Assembly (NCBI GenBank): GCA_949752735.1
Contig: OX457036.1
Location: forward strand, 8,102,192-8,166,191
Origin: Lumbricus terrestris
Lineage: Eukaryota; Annelida; Clitellata; Crassiclitellata; Lumbricidae
Length of the DNA: 64,000 bases
Direction of reading: 5' to 3'
In this document: piece by piece, positions 59,901 to 64,000 of the stretch
Layout: each line of letters begins with the position of its first letter
How positions within the stretch are numbered: the first letter of the stretch is position 1
The notes under the pieces: generated by a model
Seen by the model: the letters and a program-made list of their open reading frames with translations, nothing else
What the model was told of the DNA's origin: nothing
The model's database searches: none
Position numbers and translations under genes: made by a program

Positions 59901-61783
59901 TCTTGCCAACGTGAATTAGCATTCACATTTCTCTTGAGTATTCCTTTATACTCAACTTTTTCTTGTTTCTCACTCATAATCGTCTCATTCACTTTCTCTC
60001 CTTTGTCACAATTAATTATATTTTCATCCGTGTTCTCATTCGTTACTGTATATTTTAACCCTCTCACGCGTCCAATAATTATCGGCTTTACTGGTTCGTC
60101 CATAACCATTGCCTCAACTTTACCAGTAAAATACTCGCTCTCAATGTTTATATGGGCTGTAGGAAAACACCTTAAGCTCCCATCAACTAGGATGCAGTGC
60201 GTTTCCTTTCCAGTCAAATCACTATCCTTGATCAGCGATCTCCTCACAATACACGTACTCGCTCCAGAATCGTAAAGACAATTGGCGTCTATTCCATTGA
60301 CCTTCGCTTGACATTCGTCTATACTTTCAATGTCAATGCAACCATCTTTCCGTTCTGTAACTACCGTACTCGCTGCCATGTGTTTCGGTACTTCTTCTTT
60401 ACCTTTCCTATCCTGGCGTTCTACTGTTCTGTCAATTTCATTCGATTTCGTATTTTCATTCGCCTGTACAGCTCTGTACGCCCTATTCTCGTAAATCTGT
60501 ACTGCTGCTGCTGTGTGTTTAACAAACCCTTTGGCTTTATGCACACAATCAAATGCTTTATGACCTACCTTACCGCACGCAAAACAAGTTATCTTGTGTT
60601 CCGCTGCCTGTTCTCTGTCTCTACTAAATCCTCTATTCACATTTCCACTGTGATTTGTCTCTTTGTTCTGTCTTGTTTCAACTCTTCCTCTGTTTACATT
60701 TCCTTGGAATTTCTCTCTCGATTTCTCTTCAAATGGCTTTCCATTACCTCTGTCATTATTGAATCTCCCTTGAGGTTTTACAGAATTCTCTGCATATCTG
60801 TACCCATGAGCTTCAATGTAGGATTCTGCACATGTCAATGTGTCCTTTAAGCTCATTTTTCCTTTCTCTTTAATGAATATCCTCAACTCGTTACTGCAAG
60901 TGAGGAAAAATTGATCTTTTAGCAGTAGATCCTCGATTCCTTCGTAGGTCTGCTCAAATCCAGCTTGTATCAACCATTGCTGCAAATATCGTTGCAATCT
61001 GTAAATGAAATTTGAAGGAGTCTCTCCTTGTTCCATCTTGCTAGTCTTAAACTTGTTACGATACCCTCCTTCTGTTAATTGGAATCTTTTCAGGAGATGC
61101 TTCTTTAAACAATCGTAGTCTTGTGTTTCTTCAGCCGACAAACGCTGGTACACTTCTAAAGCTTTCGACTCCAGATGTCGCGCTAACATCAGTGACCATA
61201 CATCTCTTGGTATCTCGTATGTCGTACACGTCCGCTCAAATCTAAGAAGATACGCATCGAGACAGTCCTTTGCCTCGTTAAATATTGGGAACTTAATGTT
61301 CTTCATTCCCTTATGACTTTGGTTTCCTTGGTGGTTGTCACCCATCGTCATGTAGGAATCTCCATCATCCCTGTTTCGTCTATCTCCCGATTCTATCTCT
61401 CTCATTCTCACTTGAACCTCAAGCCTCTTATTCTCTAATTCTCTGTCCCTTGCCTGTCTCACTTCATCGGCTTCTCGTGATAGTCTTGCTTCGTTCATCC
61501 TCGCTATTTCTATTTCTTTTTCTCTAACTGCCTTTACTTCGGCTAATCTAGTCGCCTCTCGCGCTAGTTCCAACTCGTTCTCTCTTGCTGCTTTTGCCTC
61601 AGCTAACTTAGCCGCTTCACGCTCTGACTCTGCATCTCTAAGAACCTTTGCTTCTTCTCGTTCATCCGCTCTCTGCTGTCTAAATTCGTTTTGTCTGTCT
61701 CTGACAAATGCCTTCAGCTCTTCACCTTCCAATGAGAATGAACGTCCCATATCCAACCACTGTTGCCATTCTGCGATTGACAT
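56921..61783 (-). CDS. gag-pol polyprotein with integrase before reverse transcriptase
   Basis: 1620 residues without a stop. In order: Glu/Arg/Ala-rich coiled coil (about 20-140); capsid region (about 160-310) whose end (240-310) resembles the SCAN fold; CCHC zinc knuckle C400-C403-H408-C413; aspartic protease DSGA at 505-508; integrase zinc domain H768, H775, C805, C808; DDE core D838, D898, E934 with 35 residues between the last two; GPY/F-like module WQGPF at 1074-1078; reverse transcriptase with D1293 and YVDD 1353-1356; RNase H with D1504 and D1570. Normal Ty3/gypsy elements place integrase last; integrase first is the Gmr1-type order known from deuterostomes. Gag and pol lie in one frame, so no frameshift is needed, and the gag:pol ratio must be set another way. 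The ATG at 61783 is supported by the matching start in element B. It would assemble particles, reverse-transcribe and integrate the element. Confidence 0.95.
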   Translation of the reverse strand: MSIAEWQQWLDMGRSFSLEGEELKAFVRDRQNEFRQQRADEREEAKVLRDAESEREAAKLAEAKAARENELELAREATRLAEVKAVREKEIEIARMNEARLSREADEVRQARDRELENKRLEVQVRMREIESGDRRNRDDGDSYMTMGDNHQGNQSHKGMKNIKFPIFNEAKDCLDAYLLRFERTCTTYEIPRDVWSLMLARHLESKALEVYQRLSAEETQDYDCLKKHLLKRFQLTEGGYRNKFKTSKMEQGETPSNFIYRLQRYLQQWLIQAGFEQTYEGIEDLLLKDQFFLTCSNELRIFIKEKGKMSLKDTLTCAESYIEAHGYRYAENSVKPQGRFNNDRGNGKPFEEKSREKFQGNVNRGRVETRQNKETNHSGNVNRGFSRDREQAAEHKITCFACGKVGHKAFDCVHKAKGFVKHTAAAVQIYENRAYRAVQANENTKSNEIDRTVERQDRKGKEEVPKHMAASTVVTERKDGCIDIESIDECQAKVNGIDANCLYDSGASTCIVRRSLIKDSDLTGKETHCILVDGSLRCFPTAHINIESEYFTGKVEAMVMDEPVKPIIIGRVRGLKYTVTNENTDENIINCDKGEKVNETIMSEKQEKVEYKGILKRNVNANSRWQDAKKTVRFESDEMSTEYDDVIEKVGSDDVMNSDAHQTTAAIETRAESKKVVKYKPLKVTEMPDLNITTKEIKELQKTDETLKSYWDKASEWNGDEKSTEKVLYVKKDGLLYRRWKEVLKDEAKWQLMVPKQLRNKVLAVAHNSLLSAHLGMKKTHDKIVNEFYWPGINQEVRRYILSCDVCQKAVDKKVNYKVPMGHLPVLDVPFKHVCVDIIGAIEPMSMRGYRYVLTIIDLSTRYPEAIPLKGISTEEVAEALFNFYCRMGVPERIHTDRGSQFTSELMAEVNKMLLIKHTMTSPYHAMGNGCVERLNGTIKTTLRKLIGEQVKEWDRYLAPLLFALRDTVHESHGYTPFELIFGRSCRGPVQILKELWTNEKVEDEVKDVYTYMTDLRERIEETCNMAQKAIHKANAKNKKYYDKNARYRKLEIGDKVLLLLPSCNNKMLVKWQGPFVVRGKIGDYDYKVEVDGGKLKTYHINILKKYYERSEEELSGSETIAYVSAIVHDGREGEDEEEEILNLYVSKQTETYKDVDINPQLEDEQRGELEKLLREYQDIFTDKPGRTDMVKHEIHLTSDEPVRMKAYPTPYHLQSEIDKEIEIMLENGIIERSEAAYAAPLVVVKKADGSNRLCCNYKQLNKVTVFDPEPMMSNEDIFNKLSGSKIYSKFDFCKGYWQIPMSEESKDYTTFICASGLYKFNVLPFGLVNSASSYNRLIRKILHGTENLESYVDDILAHTEGWTKHMKILREFFQRVRDAHLTLKPKKCSLGYGRIDFLGHTLNNDDISPKGESIDKIVEMPQPKTKKQIRSFLGAINYYRKFIPHCAELMAPLSDLTKKSAANNVDWNEKLEESFSKLKAALAKTPILKLPNLEKEFVIQTDASGRGIGCVLIQQYEGINHPIAYASRKLLERETRYSVEERECLAIMWGISRFDRYLCGKQFVIETDHCGLQYMKEGRMRNARVMRWSLALQNYCFTIRYIKGSNNVMKDYLSRGIT

Positions 61784-62095
61784 TCTTACTTACTCACTTT
61801 TGGTCAAGTAGTAATAAATTTAACGCTCAAATATGCGTTATACAATTTCACACTCGCTTATAATAATTATTAAAATTATTAAGCGTCACACTAATGCTCC
61901 CTCTTAACGTGATACAATCTCTGGTATATGTTACGCAATAAGGATTATCGCACCGACTCTAATGCTTAAAATCTATACATGCGCGTTGCGCTATGCTTAA
62001 CAATTTCCAAATAGATCGTCATTTTAATTAGCTTTGTCTCTTCAATATAAATGTCAGTAAAGTTCAATCTAATCAACAATAATATTGTCAATTTT

Positions 62096-62115
62096 ATCCC
62101 GACGCGAGCATCCCA
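62096..62115 (-). other. atypical primer-binding site of element A
   Basis: Minus-strand TGGGATGCTCGCGTCGGGAT starts two bases after the LTR like B's, and shares TGGG, GCTCG and CGGGAT with it, but is 2 nt longer and does not match a tRNA-Pro end exactly. Confidence 0.7.
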
Positions 62116-62117
62116 TT

Positions 62118-63151
62118 TGTAACGTCTCCGTTTTTATGCTTATTTTAGCGGGTAATTGAAAATGTACTGCATTTAAATGATCTGTTCAAAGAGACACCAA
62201 TTCTTTATAAATGTATGATATAATTGAAAACTATTAAATACGCAATACAATTACGCAATATTCTTATTTACTTATTTGGCGTATCACTAATTATAATTAT
62301 CTTTTAGCTTATCTGTGCTCCACAGTTGAGATATATGACATGTCGTTTCTGCAGTGTAAACGGCCTTGAAATAGTTCTGTAGATCTCTGTAGACTCACTG
62401 AATGAAGATAAGCAACCTCGTGCTATATTTGAAGAAGGATAATGAGATACTGCCAAGCTGTGGAATCCAGATCGAATACCAGACAAGACAATATTCAATA
62501 CTTCCGTAGCATCAAATTATCACACTCCAGCCAATGAGAATTTACTTCCCAATTGAAAATGACCTTGAAATGTCAACCAGAGACAACGAGCCCAAAATCG
62601 TTTCTCTACACACGAATATCGTCTCACCAACCGTCACGATCACAATGTAGACTTCACGGACGTTAGAGTTCGCAACTTCGAATTTCTAAATCGCCTCTAC
62701 TCTCACACGAATGCCTCGTACTGTTTTACGACCAGATACGAGCATAATCATCATCCTCACCATTGAATAAACTTCAAATGAATTGCCAGCCACAACTGAA
62801 CAACCATCTTTCTCAATGTTCATGTAAGGAATCAACCGTTTATGTCGAATTTCAATGACGTGGCTGTTTCCATTCAATTCCCACCGTTACGCTCATTTCG
62901 ATGCTTTTTATTGGTTACGCGTCGATGCAAATGTTTTCGCTTACGTAAGCGTCCGTAGTAACCGCTTGACGTCACCATGACTGCCTCGCTCATGTACGCA
63001 AAATTCGTGGTCTCCTAGTTACTAATCCACTAGACGCCAAATTATTAATCTAGATACGCCAACTAAATTACCTAGCTTAACTCCTACTTAGAATTAACAT
63101 ATAATATCAGACAAGTTAGTTTGATAGATAATAGCGATTTAATACGCTACA
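62118..63151 (-). repeat. 5' LTR of element A, 1034 bp
   Basis: Nearly identical to 55727-56759. It differs by about seven substitutions and one extra T near 62907. It is the promoter-bearing copy for the minus-strand gag-pol. Confidence 0.95.
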
Positions 63152-63156
63152 TGGCG
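63152..63156 (+). repeat. 5-bp target duplication TGGCG, right copy
   Basis: Matches 55722-55726 exactly, defining element A's integration site in B's integrase. Confidence 0.95.
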
Positions 63157-64000
63157 GAAGCTTTGTTTAACTTTTACTGTCGGATGGGCGTACCACAAAG
63201 AATTCATACAGATAGAGGAAGCCAGTTTACGTCAGAGCTAATGGCCGAAGTAAATAAAATGTTGTTGATCAAGCATACAATGACGAGTCCATACCACGCG
63301 ATGGGAAACGGTTGTGTAGAACGTCTTAATGGAACGATTAAGACTACACTGAGAAAACTGATAGGTGAACAAGTAAAAGAGTGGGACAGGTACTTGGCAC
63401 CACTACTTTTCGCTTTACGAGATACTGTACACGAGAGCCACGGATACACGCCTTTCGAATTAATCTTCGGAAGATCTTGTAGAGGTCCGGTACAGATATT
63501 GAAGGAACTGTGGACAAATGAAAAAGTGGAAGACGAGGTGAAGGATGTGTACACATATATGACAGATCTACGAGAGCGTATAGAGGAAACGTGTAACATG
63601 GCGCAGAAAGCAATTCACAAAGCTAATGCGAAGAACAAGAAGTACTACGATAAAAAGGCACGATATAGAAAACTGGAGATAGGTGATAAAGTCCTATTGT
63701 TACTGCCGAGTTGTAATAATAAGATGCTTGTAAAATGGCAAGGACCATTTGTTGTCAGAGGGAAAATCGGAGATTACGATTACAAAGTTGAGGTTGATGG
63801 TGGAAAACTGAAAACATACCACATTAACATACTGAAGAAATACTACGAGAGGAGTGAAGAAGAATTGTCAGGTTCTGAGACAATAGCATATGTGTCAGCT
63901 ATTGTACATGATGGTAGAGAAGGTGAAGACGAAGAGGAGGAGATATTAAACCTGTATGTCAGTAAGCAAACTGAGACATACAAGGATGTTGATATTAATC
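63154..64000 (+). pseudogene. element B integrase continuation, open to window end
   Basis: From the duplicated GCG codon the host frame resumes and stays open for about 282 codons to the end of the window. It contains the second integrase Asp (HTDRG), the catalytic Glu (VERLNG), the GPY/F module (WQGPF) and the acidic linker that precedes reverse transcriptase in element A. It is nearly identical to A's residues 879-1160. It is separated from its own start by element A and cannot be expressed as part of B's polyprotein. Confidence 0.9.

Larger units (their letters stand above)
55727..63151 (-). mobile_element. element A: complete Gmr1-like Ty3/gypsy retrotransposon, 7425 bp
   Basis: On the minus strand: 5' LTR (62118-63151), primer-binding site (62096-62115), leader, single gag-pol ORF (61783-56921), polypurine tract (56764-56773), 3' LTR (55727-56759). 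The two LTRs differ at about seven positions plus one indel, so insertion was recent relative to most repeats here. No envelope-like ORF follows RNase H. With an unbroken ORF and both LTRs it has all cis and trans parts of an autonomous element, though the primer-binding site is unusual. Confidence 0.95.
51615..64000 (+). mobile_element. element B: Gmr1-like Ty3/gypsy retrotransposon, interrupted, 3' end outside window
   Basis: Layout: 5' LTR 51615-52714, primer-binding site 52717-52734, leader, gag-protease-integrase frame from 53057, interruption by element A at 55727-63151, then resumed integrase to the window end. RT, RNase H, polypurine tract and 3' LTR should lie beyond 64000. The base before insertion is GCCCC (51610-51614), whose partner duplication would be at the unseen 3' end. 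It carries an in-frame stop and a large insertion, so it cannot make its own proteins. Confidence 0.9.

Noticed and set aside
57021..60850. Plus-strand ORFs opposite element A's gag-pol (up to 217 codons)
   Set aside because: Antisense shadows of the polyprotein; no independent motifs.
62304..62877. Small ORFs inside the LTRs of elements A and B
   Set aside because: 64-codon frames lie in LTR sequence, are not flanked by expression signals and have no domain; same at 55913-56107.

Overview
This is eukaryotic, repeat-dominated, gene-poor genomic DNA from an animal. The best guess is a marine deuterostome invertebrate, possibly an echinoderm. The reasons are a Gmr1-type Ty3/gypsy retrotransposon (a lineage described from deuterostomes), L2/CR1-like LINE remnants, tRNA-derived SINEs with an L2-like 3' end, many hAT-type miniature elements, very long simple-sequence arrays, and scattered TAGGCCTA and TACATGTA words. 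No host protein-coding gene, rRNA or functional tRNA gene could be supported. The only intact long gene is a retrotransposon polyprotein.

Layout. 1-10.3 kb: a decayed LINE 3' end, telomere-like sequence carrying an 872-bp hAT-type insertion, SINE fragments, several MITEs with exact 8-bp target duplications, and GT- and GAY-rich microsatellites. 10.8-14.65 kb: an unexplained GC-rich block with ~215-bp direct repeats. 15.5-17.7 kb: a 33-copy 43-bp minisatellite running into a ~700-bp purine-only-like tract. 18.4-22.7 kb: a G4-prone run, TCTG repeats, and a decayed transposon (19.37-21.52 kb) with long inverted repeats around a broken gene of an uncharacterised invertebrate family. 22.9-30 kb: a LINE C-terminus, a second SINE family, a Helentron-like element and a GATA/GACA array. 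32-42 kb: SINEs, two more MITEs, an L2-like LINE pseudogene, two clusters of an old ~125-bp repeat, and a 2.3-kb transposon with long TIRs and an 8-bp duplication. 42-51 kb: CpG-rich sequence, a large (CTAT)/(CATC) array, a 30-bp minisatellite, a perfect 34-bp-arm palindrome and more triplet repeats.

51.6-64 kb is the main locus. Element B (plus strand) begins at 51615 with a 1100-bp LTR, a perfect tRNA-Pro primer-binding site and a gag-protease-integrase frame broken by one TGA. A second member of the same family, element A (minus strand, 55727-63151), is inserted inside B's integrase, flanked by a 5-bp duplication (TGGCG). Element A is complete: two nearly identical 1033/1034-bp LTRs, a polypurine tract and one uninterrupted 1620-codon ORF ordered gag - zinc knuckle - protease - integrase - reverse transcriptase - RNase H. 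That order (integrase before RT) and a SCAN-like gag C-terminus place it in the Gmr1-like group. B resumes after A and runs off the window end.
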